The notes below the pieces were generated by a model. The model was not told where the DNA came from and searched no databases. It saw only the letters and a program-made list of their open reading frames with translations. DNA of 64,000 bases, from NCBI RefSeq assembly GCF_005222695.1, contig NZ_STGG01000012.1, positions 434,001 through 498,000 on the forward strand, in the 5' to 3' direction. The first letter of the stretch is position 1. Every line of letters begins with the position of its first letter. Origin of the DNA: Massilia sp. HP4 (GTDB lineage Bacteria > Pseudomonadota > Gammaproteobacteria > Burkholderiales > Burkholderiaceae_D). Position numbers and translations under genes: made by a program. This document shows positions 47,057 through 55,538 of the stretch, piece after piece.

Positions 47057-48103
47057 ATGAAGATCAGCCGCCGCAGTTTTGGCGCCATCGCCGCCGCCTT
47101 GTCCTTGCCCACGTTTGCCGCAGCACGTCCGCATTCCCCACGTCCTATGAAGAAACTGATCAAACCTCCTCGCTTGCGCCAGGGGGATACCGTCGGCCTG
47201 ATCGCGCCCGGCGGCTACACGAGCGACCGCTCCATCGAGAAGGCGGTGCGCAATATCGAGGCGCTGGGCTTTCGCGTCAAGCAGGGCGCGTATCTGCGCG
47301 AGGTGTTCGGCAACTATGCGGGGTCGAGCGAGCAGCGCCTGGCCGACCTGCACGCGATGTTCGCCGACCCCAAGGTCAAGGCGATCTGGCCGATCCGCGG
47401 CGGCTCGGGCTGCATCTCGCTGCTCGCCGGGCTGGACTACGACCTCATTCGCCGCAATCCGAAGGTCCTGATCGGATACTCCGACATCACGGCGCTGCAC
47501 CTTGCGATCTACAAGCAAACCGGCCTGGTGACCTTCCACGGGCCGGTGGCCTCGTCGACCATGACGCCGTATTCGACGCAGCACATGATGGCGGTGCTGA
47601 CCGAGCCGCAGGCCAGCTACACGATCCCGATGTCATCGGAGAATGCCGAGCGTGCGCCCAGCGAACCGCATTTCGGCGTCCACACCTTCACCCACGGTGT
47701 AGCGACCGGCCCGCTGATGGGCGGCAACCTGTCGCTGGTGGCGGCGCTGGCCGGCACGCCGTATGCGGCCGACATCAGGGACAGCATCCTGTTCCTGGAA
47801 GAGGTCAACGAGGCGCCGTACCGTATCGACCGCTGGATGACCCAGCTCGACCTGGCGGGCGGCTTCAGGAACGCGGCGGCGCTGGTGGTCGGCATCTGCG
47901 AAAACTGCGGGCCGGAGCACGAGGACATCTCGCTCACGCTGGAGCGCACGCTGGGCCTGCACCTGCATCCGCTGACCATCCCGGCGGTGTCGGGCTATTC
48001 GATCGGTCACATCCGCAACCAGTTCACCCTGCCGATGGGAATCCAGGCGCGGATCGATACCCGCGCCCAGACGATCACCTTGCTGGAGTCCGCGGTTACC
48101 TGA
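47057..48103 (+). CDS. Tat-exported LD-carboxypeptidase (S66 family, LdcA-like)
   Basis: 348 residues. The N-terminus MKISRRSFGAIAAALSLPTFAAA is a twin-arginine signal. The S66 domain follows: GDTVGLIAPGGYTS, PIRGGSGCISLLAGLDYD, the nucleophile Ser in LIGYSDITALHLA, GPLMGGNLSLVAALAGTPY, and the His in GYSIGHIRNQFTLPMG. It removes the terminal D-Ala from L,D bonds of tetrapeptides. E. coli LdcA is cytoplasmic, so export by Tat is notable and would place this enzyme in the periplasm. It starts after the receptor terminator and overlaps the GNAT gene end-to-end by 8 bp. Confidence 0.9.
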   Translation: MKISRRSFGAIAAALSLPTFAAARPHSPRPMKKLIKPPRLRQGDTVGLIAPGGYTSDRSIEKAVRNIEALGFRVKQGAYLREVFGNYAGSSEQRLADLHAMFADPKVKAIWPIRGGSGCISLLAGLDYDLIRRNPKVLIGYSDITALHLAIYKQTGLVTFHGPVASSTMTPYSTQHMMAVLTEPQASYTIPMSSENAERAPSEPHFGVHTFTHGVATGPLMGGNLSLVAALAGTPYAADIRDSILFLEEVNEAPYRIDRWMTQLDLAGGFRNAAALVVGICENCGPEHEDISLTLERTLGLHLHPLTIPAVSGYSIGHIRNQFTLPMGIQARIDTRAQTITLLESAVT

Positions 48104-48647
48104 CCCGCCGGCTCATCATGACCGAGCCGTGCGATTCGCCGTCGATACGATACAGGTCGGGCACTTCGCCGGTGACGACGAAGCCGGCGCGCTCGTACAG
48201 CCGGCGCGCGGCGAGGTTCACCGTCAGCACATCCAGGTCGACCCATTCGAGCGGCGGCGTCGCGCCGGCCCAGGCCAGCGCCGTCTCGACCAGTTGGCGG
48301 CCCAGTCCAAAGCGCCGATAGTCGCGGTGTACACCCATGCCAAGCAGTGCCCGATGGCGCGAGGCCGGATCGGACCGCGCGCGCAGGTCGACGTGGCCGG
48401 CGATCGCGCCCAGCGTATCGAGTGCGATCCACATATGACGCCAGCCCGGCTGGCCGAACGGCACCGAGAAGCTGGCGGCGAAGGCCGCCGCCTTTTCGGG
48501 CGGCACGCGTGACGCAAGGCGCGACAGCGGCTGGAACAAGGGCATGCCGTCACGCCCGTTCTCCTGGAGCTGGTCGTCGAGATACTGGAAAAGCTGCGCC
48601 AGCCGCTCGGGCGCCAGCGGTACGATCTGGAGGATGGGCAAGCTCAC
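48096..48647 (-). CDS. GNAT-family N-acetyltransferase
   Basis: 183 residues with the GNAT core: motif D/A region LLGMGVHRDYRRFGLGRQLVETALAWA (acetyl-CoA loop R/Q-x-x-G-x-G/A) and LDVLTVNLAARRLYERAGFVVTGEVPDLYRIDG. The substrate is unknown. Its start overlaps the acyl-CoA dehydrogenase stop (ATGA), so it is the last gene of the liuA segment. It overlaps ldcA by 8 bp at the convergent end. Confidence 0.85.
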   Translation of the reverse strand: MSLPILQIVPLAPERLAQLFQYLDDQLQENGRDGMPLFQPLSRLASRVPPEKAAAFAASFSVPFGQPGWRHMWIALDTLGAIAGHVDLRARSDPASRHRALLGMGVHRDYRRFGLGRQLVETALAWAGATPPLEWVDLDVLTVNLAARRLYERAGFVVTGEVPDLYRIDGESHGSVMMSRRVR

Positions 48648-49783
48648 AGCGCGCGTGCGATCAGGATCTTCTGGATGTCGCTCGTGCCTTCATAGATCTG
48701 GCACACACGCACGTCGCGGTAGATGCGCTCGACCGGGAAGTCGGCCACATAGCCGTAGCCGCCGAACACCTGCATCGCGCTCGAGACGACGTTCTCGGCC
48801 ATCTCGGACGCGAACAGCTTGGCCATCGCCGCCTCTTTCAGGCAGGGCAGGCCCGCATCCTTCATCGCCGCCGCATGCAGGATCAGCTGGCGCGCGGCCT
48901 CGATCTTCATCGCCATCTCGGCCAGGCGGAACTGCACCGCCTGGTGCTCGAAGATCGGCTTGCCGAAGCTCTCCCGTTCCTTCGCATAGGCCAGCGCCGC
49001 CTCATACGCGGCGCGCGCCATGCCGACCGATTGCGAGGCGATGCCGATACGCCCGCCCTCGAGGCCGGACAGGGCGATCTTGTAGCCCATGCCTTCCTCG
49101 CCGATCAAGTTCGCCGCCGGCACGCGGCAGTTGTCGAACACGATCTGCGCCGTGTCCGACGAATGCTGGCCCATCTTGTGCTCGATGCCGGCCACGATGT
49201 AGCCAGGAGTGTCGACCGGCACCCAGAACGCGCTGATGCCCTTCTTTCCGGCGGCCTTGTCGGTGACGGCCATGACGATCGCCACGTCGCCATGCTTGCC
49301 GCTGGTGATGAACTGCTTGGTGCCGTTGATGACGTAATAGTCGCCGTCACCGCCTTTTTCACGTACTGCCGTGGTGCGCAGCGCCGCCGCATCGCTGCCG
49401 GTATGCGGCTCGGTCAGGGCGAAGGCGCCCAGCAGCTCGCCTTGCGCGAGAGGACGCAGCCAGCGCTGTTTCTGTTCCTCGTTCGCGTACATCATGGCGA
49501 TGCTGCATACCGGGCAATTGTTGACCGAGATGATGGTCGAGGTGCCGCCGTCGCCGGCCGCGATCTCCTCGAGCACCAGCGCCAGCGACACATAGTCGAG
49601 GCCCGCGCCGCCATATTGCTCTGGCACCGCCACGCCGAAGGCGCCCAGGGTCGCCAGCTCCTTGAGCTCTTCCTTCGGGAAGTGGTGCTCGCGGTCCCAG
49701 CGCGCGGCGTTGGGGGCGAGGCGCTCCTGCGCAAAGCTGCGCAGGGCGTCGCGGATCATCTGGTGTTCTTCGCTCAGGATCAT
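48644..49783 (-). CDS. Acyl-CoA dehydrogenase
   Basis: Flavoenzyme of 379 residues with the FAD/substrate signature GAFALTEPHTGSDAAALRT, HKMGQHSSDTAQIVFDNCRVP, and the C-terminal catalytic Glu in VCQIYEGTSDIQK. The Glu position is that of short/medium-chain enzymes, not isovaleryl-CoA dehydrogenase. A short-chain or branched acyl-CoA substrate is likely. It lies 34 bp after the SDR gene and overlaps the GNAT gene. Confidence 0.9.
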   Translation of the reverse strand: MILSEEHQMIRDALRSFAQERLAPNAARWDREHHFPKEELKELATLGAFGVAVPEQYGGAGLDYVSLALVLEEIAAGDGGTSTIISVNNCPVCSIAMMYANEEQKQRWLRPLAQGELLGAFALTEPHTGSDAAALRTTAVREKGGDGDYYVINGTKQFITSGKHGDVAIVMAVTDKAAGKKGISAFWVPVDTPGYIVAGIEHKMGQHSSDTAQIVFDNCRVPAANLIGEEGMGYKIALSGLEGGRIGIASQSVGMARAAYEAALAYAKERESFGKPIFEHQAVQFRLAEMAMKIEAARQLILHAAAMKDAGLPCLKEAAMAKLFASEMAENVVSSAMQVFGGYGYVADFPVERIYRDVRVCQIYEGTSDIQKILIARAL

Positions 49784-49817
49784 GGTGTCTCGTGTGTTCT
49801 TGTATGTGGATGACGGC

Positions 49818-50486
49818 TCACCAGGCGATCGGCGCGCCGTCGTGGTTCAGGAAGCTGCCGTTGGCGCTGGCGTTCGCCTTCTCGAGCGTGGCGCGCAGGT
49901 CGCGCACGCTGTGTTCCGGCGTGAGGGCCGCGCCGGAACCGCCCATATCGGTCTGGACCCAGCCCGGATGGAAGGCGATGCAGGTCACGCCCTGCGCGCC
50001 ATAGGTGATGGAGGCGTCCTTGAGCACGGAGTTGAGCGCAGCCTTGCTCGCGCGGTACAGGGTACCCTGGGTGTCGGACCGCTCGCCGATCGAGCCCATG
50101 CGCGAGGACAGCACGGCCAGCTTGCCGCGGGTGTCGGCCAGCAGCGGGCCGACGATGGGGATCAGGCGCATCGCGGCCAGCACGTTGGTGTGCATGACGG
50201 CGTCGAATTCGGGACCGGTCGGGAAGCTGCCGTGGTCCGGGCCGTAGACGCCCGCCACCAGCCAGGCGCTGTCGATCTTTTCATCGTCCAGGCGCCAGCC
50301 CAGTGCGGCGATCGATTCGGCGCTCGTGACGTCCAGCTGGTGCGCCACCGCGCCCATGTGAACCAGCGCGTTGCAGTCTTCCTGCTTGCGCGCGGTGGCG
50401 ATGACGCGCCAGCCATCCGCGCGGTATTGGCGGACCATTTCTTGCCCGATGCCGCGCGAGGCGCCGACGATCAATACGGTAGGCAT
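49818..50486 (-). CDS. Short-chain dehydrogenase/reductase
   Basis: 222 residues with cofactor motif GASRGIGQEM (about 8-17), VYGPDHG, the catalytic Ser in LSSRMGSIG and Tyr/Lys in YRASKAALN. The short length and weak substrate loop put it in the CsgA/FabG-like small SDR group. The substrate is unknown. It lies between the thiolase and an acyl-CoA dehydrogenase gene, so an acyl-CoA-linked role is possible. Confidence 0.85.
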   Translation of the reverse strand: MPTVLIVGASRGIGQEMVRQYRADGWRVIATARKQEDCNALVHMGAVAHQLDVTSAESIAALGWRLDDEKIDSAWLVAGVYGPDHGSFPTGPEFDAVMHTNVLAAMRLIPIVGPLLADTRGKLAVLSSRMGSIGERSDTQGTLYRASKAALNSVLKDASITYGAQGVTCIAFHPGWVQTDMGGSGAALTPEHSVRDLRATLEKANASANGSFLNHDGAPIAW

Positions 50487-50572
50487 GATGAACTCCTTGT
50501 GAACGATGTTTGAAAAGACGTCTTCAATGTTCGCATGGTTTGTTCATCATTGCCGCGCGCTGGTAGAAGGGA

Positions 50573-51772
50573 TTACACCAGCTCGACCGCCATGGCGGTG
50601 GCTTCGCCGCCGCCGATGCACAGCGCGGCCACGCCGCGCTTGCCGCCGCTGCGCTTGAGCGCGCCGAGCAGGGTGACGACGATGCGCGCGCCCGAGGCGC
50701 CGATCGGATGGCCCAGCGCGCAGGCGCCGCCATGGACGTTGACCTTGCTGTGCGGGATGTCGAGGTCGCGCATGGCGGCCATCGGCACCGCGGCGAAGGC
50801 TTCGTTGATCTCGAACAGGTCGACGTCGCCGGCGGTCCAGCCGGTTTTCTTGAACAGCTTCTGCATCGCGCCGATCGGTGCAGTGGTAAACAGGTTCGGC
50901 TCTTGCGCGTGGGTAGCGTGGCCCAGCACGCGCGCGATCGGGGTGAGACCCAGCTCTTTTGCCTTCGATTCGCGCATCATGACCAGCGCGGCGGCGCCGT
51001 CGTTGATCGACGACGACGAGGCGGCGGTCACGGTGCCATCCTTTTTAAAGGCCGGCTTGAGCGACGGGATCTTGTCGACCTTGGCCTTGAGCGGACCTTC
51101 GTCCTTGTCGATCACGGTCTCGCCCGCGCGGCTGGTGACGGTAACCGGCGCGATTTCCCAGTCGAAGCCGCCGTCGGTGCTGGCGGCCTGCGCGCGCTTG
51201 ACCGAGGCGATCGCGAACGCATCCTGCTCTTCGCGGGTGAACTGGTAAGTGGCCACGCACTCTTCGGCGAAGGTGCCCATCGAGCGGCCTTCGCCGGTTT
51301 TTTCGTTGCGCGAATAGGCGTCTTCGAGGCCGTCGAGCATCATGTGGTCGAACATCGGCGCGTGGCCGATGCGGTAGCCGCCGCGTGCCTTCGGGATCAG
51401 GTAGGGCGCGCCCGTCATCGATTCCATGCCGCCGGCGACCACGATGTCGGCGCTGCCGGCCACCAGCTGGTCGTGGGCGAAGATGGCGCTCTGCATCGCC
51501 GAGCCGCACATCTTGGACAGCGTGACGGCGCCGGTCGACATCGGCAGGCCGGCCTTGATCAGCGCCTGGCGCGCCGGGGCCTGGCCCTGGCCCGCCATCA
51601 GGCAGTTGCCGAAGTAGACGTGCTCGACCGACTCGGGAGCGACGCCGGCGCGCTCGACGGCGGCCTTGATCGCCACCGCGCCAAGGTCGCTCGCGGTCTT
51701 GGAAGAAAAATCGCCCTGGAAGGCGCCCATCGGGGTGCGCGCGGCGCCGACGATAACGACTGGATCGTTCAT
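50573..51772 (-). CDS. Acetyl-CoA C-acetyltransferase (thiolase)
   Basis: Thiolase of 399 residues with acyl-enzyme Cys89 in LSKMCGSAMQ, EINEAFAAVPM, GGACALGHPIGASGAR (catalytic His), and the second Cys in CIGGGEATAMAVE. It would split acetoacetyl-CoA, the product derived from leucine via acetoacetate, into acetyl-CoA, or run in reverse for polyhydroxyalkanoate synthesis. It starts 22 bp after liuA, which favours the degradative role. Confidence 0.92.
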   Translation of the reverse strand: MNDPVVIVGAARTPMGAFQGDFSSKTASDLGAVAIKAAVERAGVAPESVEHVYFGNCLMAGQGQAPARQALIKAGLPMSTGAVTLSKMCGSAMQSAIFAHDQLVAGSADIVVAGGMESMTGAPYLIPKARGGYRIGHAPMFDHMMLDGLEDAYSRNEKTGEGRSMGTFAEECVATYQFTREEQDAFAIASVKRAQAASTDGGFDWEIAPVTVTSRAGETVIDKDEGPLKAKVDKIPSLKPAFKKDGTVTAASSSSINDGAAALVMMRESKAKELGLTPIARVLGHATHAQEPNLFTTAPIGAMQKLFKKTGWTAGDVDLFEINEAFAAVPMAAMRDLDIPHSKVNVHGGACALGHPIGASGARIVVTLLGALKRSGGKRGVAALCIGGGEATAMAVELV

Positions 51773-51794
51773 GGTGTTGTTCTCCTGATATACG

Positions 51795-52979
51795 TTACAT
51801 GGTTTCGCCGAACAGCTCGCGGCCGATCAGCATGCGGCGGATTTCGCTGGTGCCGGCGCCAATCTCGTACAGCTTGGCGTCGCGCCACAGGCGGCCGACC
51901 GGGTATTCATTGATGTAGCCGTTGCCGCCCAGGGTCTGGATCGCCTCGCCCGCCATCCAGGTGGCTTTCTCGGCGCTGTACAGGATGGCGCCGGCGGCGT
52001 CCTTGCGCAGGGCGCGCACCTGCTCGGGCCCGGTGGCGCGGTCGCAGGCCTGGCCCACGGCATACACATAGGCGCGGCAAGCCATCATGGTCGAATACAT
52101 GTCGGCGATCTTGCCCTGCATCAGCTGGAACTCACCGATCGCCTGGCCGAACTGCTTGCGGTCGTGGATATACGGCACCACCGCGTCCATGCAGGCCGAC
52201 ATGATGCCCAGCGGGCCGCCGGACAGCACGGTGCGCTCGAAATCCAGGCCCGACATCAGCACATTGACGCCCTTGCCGATACCGCCCAGCACGTTCTCGA
52301 CGGGCACTTCGCAATCCTGGAACACCAGTTCGCCGGTGTGCGAGCCGCGCATTCCCAGCTTGTCCAGTTTCTGGGCGACCGAGAACCCTTTGAAACCTTT
52401 TTCGATCAGGAAGGCGGTCATGCCGCGCGGGCCGGCGTCGAGGTCGGTCTTGGCGTACACCACCAGGGTATCGGCGTCGGGACCGTTGGTGATCCACATC
52501 TTGCTGCCGTTCAGCACGTAGCGATCGCCCTTGAGGTCGGCGCGCAGCTTCATGCTGACCACATCGGAGCCGGCATTCGGCTCGGACATCGCCAGCGCAC
52601 CCACGTGCTCGCCCGAGATCAGCCGAGGCAGATAACGACGTTTTTGCTCTTCGTTGCCGTTACGCTTGATCTGGTTGACGCACAGGTTCGAGTGGGCGCC
52701 ATACGACAGGCCGACCGAGGCCGAGGCGCGCGAGATCTCTTCCATGGCGACGATGTGGGCCAGGTAACCCATATTGGCGCCGCCATATTCCTCGCTCACG
52801 GTGATGCCCAAGAGGCCCAGCTCGCCCATCTTCTTCCACAAGTCCATCGGGAACTGGTCGCTGCGGTCGATCTCCGCCGCGCGCGGCGCGATTTCGCTTG
52901 CCGCGAATTGTTGGACTGCTTCGCGCAGCGCGGCGATGTCTTCGCCATGGTCAAAGGTCAAGCCAGGAAGGTGCAGCAT
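51795..52979 (-). CDS. liuA: Isovaleryl-CoA dehydrogenase (LiuA)
   Basis: Flavoenzyme of 394 residues. The catalytic base is Glu248 in [16 protein letters not shown], the position unique to isovaleryl-CoA dehydrogenases. At the site used by other acyl-CoA dehydrogenases the sequence is [11 protein letters not shown], with Gly-Ala in place of Glu. [12 protein letters not shown] and [18 protein letters not shown] are also typical. It converts isovaleryl-CoA to 3-methylcrotonyl-CoA, the substrate of LiuBD. Its promoter carries a LiuR-like palindrome. Confidence 0.95.
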   Translation of the reverse strand: MLHLPGLTFDHGEDIAALREAVQQFAASEIAPRAAEIDRSDQFPMDLWKKMGELGLLGITVSEEYGGANMGYLAHIVAMEEISRASASVGLSYGAHSNLCVNQIKRNGNEEQKRRYLPRLISGEHVGALAMSEPNAGSDVVSMKLRADLKGDRYVLNGSKMWITNGPDADTLVVYAKTDLDAGPRGMTAFLIEKGFKGFSVAQKLDKLGMRGSHTGELVFQDCEVPVENVLGGIGKGVNVLMSGLDFERTVLSGGPLGIMSACMDAVVPYIHDRKQFGQAIGEFQLMQGKIADMYSTMMACRAYVYAVGQACDRATGPEQVRALRKDAAGAILYSAEKATWMAGEAIQTLGGNGYINEYPVGRLWRDAKLYEIGAGTSEIRRMLIGRELFGETM

Positions 52980-53032
52980 GTCGTCCTCACGGTGAACGGT
53001 GGTTGGGCAGATGGGACAGCCAATGAAGGAAT

Positions 53033-53068
53033 ATCATACTCGCCTGTTACGTTAACGTAAACGTCAAC
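53033..53068 (-). promoter_or_regulatory. liuA promoter overlapping a LiuR operator
   Basis: Operator-like sequence GTTACGTTAACGTAAACGTC and following bases (53046-53068), containing the perfect palindrome TTACGTTAACGTAA. On the minus strand -35 TTTACG (53061-53056), 17 bp, -10 TATGAT (53038-53033) read toward liuA, so the site covers the -35 and spacer, as expected for a MerR-family regulator. Confidence 0.75.
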
Positions 53069-53077
53069 CATCTGCCG

Positions 53078-53106
53078 AAAAAAAGGCGGGAACCTCGGTT
53101 CCCGCC
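53078..53106 (-). terminator. Terminator of liuR
   Basis: Stem GGCGGGAAC/GTTCCCGCC with loop CTCG (53085-53106), followed on the minus strand by seven T residues (A-run 53078-53084). Confidence 0.88.
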
Positions 53107-53114
53107 TTCAGGCT

Positions 53115-53534
53115 TCAGGCCGCGGCCGCGGCCGCCTTCTCGCCGCGGTCCGCGTCTTCGCTGAGCAGGCGGCGGCATTCGTCTTCGTGGGCCGCGATCT
53201 CTTCCAGTGCCATCTCGATATCGGCGCGCTGCTGTTCCAGCGTCAGCCGCTGCTGGCCCAGCACGCCCAGGAAGCGGTTGATCTGGGCCACGGTGTCCTT
53301 CGGCGACTCGTACATGTCGACGATGCTTTTAATTTCGGACAAGGTCAGGCCGAGGCGCTTGCCGCGCAGGGTCAGTTTCAGGCGGGTGCGGTCGCGCGGG
53401 GTATACACGCGGTTGCGTCCGCCCACGCCTTCGCGCATGGGGCTGAGCAGGCCCTGGTCTTCATAAAAACGGATCGCCCTGGCGGTGATGTCGAATTCGC
53501 GTGCCAGTTCGGCGATGGTATAGGTAGTAGGCAT
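53115..53534 (-). CDS. liuR: MerR-family regulator of leucine catabolism LiuR
   Basis: 139-residue MerR regulator. The winged HTH (about 3-70) is YTIAELAREFDITARAIRFYEDQGLL...GRNRVYTPRDRTRLKLTLRGKRLGL. It is followed by a dimerisation coiled coil (about 80-125) and a poly-Ala tail. No metal-binding Cys are present, as expected for LiuR. ATG 53534 gives the normal family N-terminus. It is placed directly upstream of liuA and is followed by its own terminator. Palindromes lie on both sides of the gene. Confidence 0.9.
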   Translation of the reverse strand: MPTTYTIAELAREFDITARAIRFYEDQGLLSPMREGVGGRNRVYTPRDRTRLKLTLRGKRLGLTLSEIKSIVDMYESPKDTVAQINRFLGVLGQQRLTLEQQRADIEMALEEIAAHEDECRRLLSEDADRGEKAAAAAA

Positions 53535-53597
53535 GAGTTTCAGGGCGGTTGGGAAACGATGGCGCGAATCGCTTAGAATCGAAAGCGAACCCACGGT

Positions 53598-53619
53598 TGC
53601 CGTTTACGTTAACTGTCTC
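53598..53619. promoter_or_regulatory. Weaker LiuR-like site upstream of liuR
   Basis: The minus strand reads GTTAACGTAAACG in register with the core of the two stronger sites (about 15 of 22 positions agree overall). It lies 64 bp upstream of liuR and 47 bp before the divergent MBL gene, so it may mediate autoregulation and include the MBL gene in the regulon. Confidence 0.5.
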
Positions 53620-53665
53620 GTCGCATTGTAGCGCGCTCCGCGCACCCGGAAAACGAAAGATTGCC

Positions 53666-54718
53666 ATGAACGCCCTTGAAGCCCAGCTGGATTATCCCTT
53701 CGACGACACTATCCCCGCCCGCGGCGCCGTGCACGACATCGTGCCTGGCCTTCGCTGGGCGCGCATGCCATTGCCGTTTGCGCTGGATCATATCAATGTG
53801 TGGCTGCTGGAAGACGAGCTCGAGGGGCAGCGTGGCTGGAGCCTCATCGACACCGGCGCCGGGACCGACGCCACCCGCGCCGCCTGGGAGCAAGTGCTGG
53901 CCGAGGGCCTGGATGCCCAGTCGCTCGTGCGCGTGATCGCCACCCATTGCCATCCCGACCACGTGGGCCTGTCGGGTTGGTTGTGCGAGCGCTTCGATGC
54001 GCCGTTCTGGACTACTACGGGCGAGTTCGGCTTCATGCGCATGATGGCGGCGGCGCTGCCCGGCGTGGACGGGCCGTCGGCCATTCCCCACTTCGAGCGC
54101 CACGGATTGCTTGACGCAGCGATGCTGGACCAGATGCGCAGCCGCCGTAATTACTATCCTTCACTGGTGCCATCGGTACCGCAAGGTTATACTCGATTAC
54201 AGGATGAGCAGGTCGTAAGGATTGGCCGGCACGACTGGCGCGTAATTACCGGCTTCGGCCATTCTCCGGAACACGCCTCGCTGTATTGCGCGGAGCTGAA
54301 CGTGCTGGTGTCGGGCGATATGGTGTTGCCGCGCATCTCGACCAACGTTTCGGTGTTTGCGGTCGAGCCCGAAGGCAATCCGCTCCAGCTCTACCTCGAT
54401 TCGCTGTCGAAGTTCGCCGGGCTGCCCGACGACGTGCTGGTGCTGCCTGCCCACGGCAAGCCGTTCCGCGGCCTGCACACCCGCATCGCCCAGTTGCGCG
54501 AACACCACTTAGCGCGCCTGGCCGAGGTGATCGAGGCCTGCGCCACGCCACAATCGGCGGTGGACATCGTGCCGATCATGTTCCGCCGGCCGCTCGATGC
54601 CCACCAGCTCAGCTTTGCACTGGGCGAGGCACTGGCCCACTTGCACAAGCTCTGGCGCGACGGCGAATTACGGCGGGTCAAAGGTAACGATGGCGTAATA
54701 AGATTTCAACAAATCTAA
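53666..54718 (+). CDS. MBL-fold metallo-hydrolase
   Basis: 350 residues. The metal site HCHPDH is at about 93-98, with further ligands in FGHSPEHASLY, LVSGDMVLPR and VLPAHGKPFRG. A C-terminal helical domain (about 265-350) with HLARLAEVIEACATPQSAVDI resembles LACTB2-type thioesterase/nuclease-like proteins with a winged C-terminal domain. An acyl-thioester hydrolase role is plausible. It is divergent from liuR across a candidate LiuR site, so it may belong to the leucine regulon. It ends at an AT-rich terminator. Confidence 0.82.
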   Translation: MNALEAQLDYPFDDTIPARGAVHDIVPGLRWARMPLPFALDHINVWLLEDELEGQRGWSLIDTGAGTDATRAAWEQVLAEGLDAQSLVRVIATHCHPDHVGLSGWLCERFDAPFWTTTGEFGFMRMMAAALPGVDGPSAIPHFERHGLLDAAMLDQMRSRRNYYPSLVPSVPQGYTRLQDEQVVRIGRHDWRVITGFGHSPEHASLYCAELNVLVSGDMVLPRISTNVSVFAVEPEGNPLQLYLDSLSKFAGLPDDVLVLPAHGKPFRGLHTRIAQLREHHLARLAEVIEACATPQSAVDIVPIMFRRPLDAHQLSFALGEALAHLHKLWRDGELRRVKGNDGVIRFQQI

Positions 54719-54723
54719 CAATT

Positions 54724-54752
54724 AAATTGTAACCATTGGATACAATTTTTTT
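54724..54752 (+). terminator. AT-rich terminator after the MBL gene
   Basis: 8-bp stem AAATTGTA/TACAATTT (54724-54731 and 54741-54748), 9-nt loop, T-run to 54752. Confidence 0.7.
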
Positions 54753-54995
54753 GGGACATGCATTCCAGTTATCTTGTCTAAGTAATGCTGCGTACACTTA
54801 TTCATTTTGAATAATAGAATATTTAGTGAAAAACATCCTTTACTGTATTGCTGTTGGGTATTAGTTGCATTAGGCGTAAAAACTCTTAAAAAACCACATC
54901 ATTGTTACATTTTAGTTGTATGATTTGGACCCCATGGCTTCTCATCCATAAGAGAGAAGAAGCCGCCCGTCCAGTCTATACAACCTAGTATCACG
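54753..54995. other. AT-rich intergenic region before the XRE-like regulator
   Basis: 243 bp of distinctly AT-rich DNA with no gene. A TATGAT at 54919-54924 could be a -10 for the following gene; no good -35 is seen. The contrast with the GC-rich flanks is striking and may mark foreign DNA or a regulatory (H-NS-type) site. Confidence 0.45.
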
Positions 54996-55412
54996 ATGAA
55001 CTCAACGAATGAACGGGAGAGCTTCAGCGAGCGTCTGCAGCAGGCCCTGAAAAACGCCCATTACTCGCCCGACAGCCCCACCCGCCTGGCCCGAGAATTT
55101 AATATCCGCTTCGAAGGTCGTCCGATCACGGTCCACGCAGCCCGCAAATGGCTGGTAGGTGAAGCCATTCCGACGCAAGAAAAGCTGCGCATGATCGCCC
55201 AATGGCTGGGCGTACCAGCCGATTGGCTGCGTTTCGGCGGCGCCGAGCAGGCCGCCAGCACCGATGCCGCCAACGGCGGCGCCCGCTTTGAGTCGGCCGA
55301 CGTCAAGCTTATTGCAGATTTGCAACGCCTGGATGAACACCACCGCCAGCTGGCGCGCGAGTTCATCCGCATGCTGGTGCGCATGAATCACCAGAAGGCA
55401 GAGGCGAAGTAA
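54996..55412 (+). CDS. XRE/CI-like DNA-binding regulator
   Basis: 138 residues. The N-terminal helix-turn-helix-like region (about 8-80) reads SERLQQALKNAHY, LAREFNIRF, TVHAARKWLVGEAIPTQEKLRMIAQWLGVPADWLRFG, like phage repressors that end in a WL..G tail. The C-terminal part (about 98-138) is a charged helix with LIADLQRLDEHHRQLAREFIRMLVRMN, probably for dimerisation. Targets are unknown. It stands alone behind the AT-rich region. A solitary phage-derived regulator is one possibility. Confidence 0.8.
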   Translation: MNSTNERESFSERLQQALKNAHYSPDSPTRLAREFNIRFEGRPITVHAARKWLVGEAIPTQEKLRMIAQWLGVPADWLRFGGAEQAASTDAANGGARFESADVKLIADLQRLDEHHRQLAREFIRMLVRMNHQKAEAK

Positions 55413-55538
55413 GCCGGTTTCCTCGAGACTTGCACTTTTCGACATGCCGGCCGCACAAACGACCGCAGCTGGGTCATAATCTGTTCAGGTGGCAGCATGT
55501 TCGCCACCGCCCCAGGTCCACCCAGGAGCAGCTGACGC

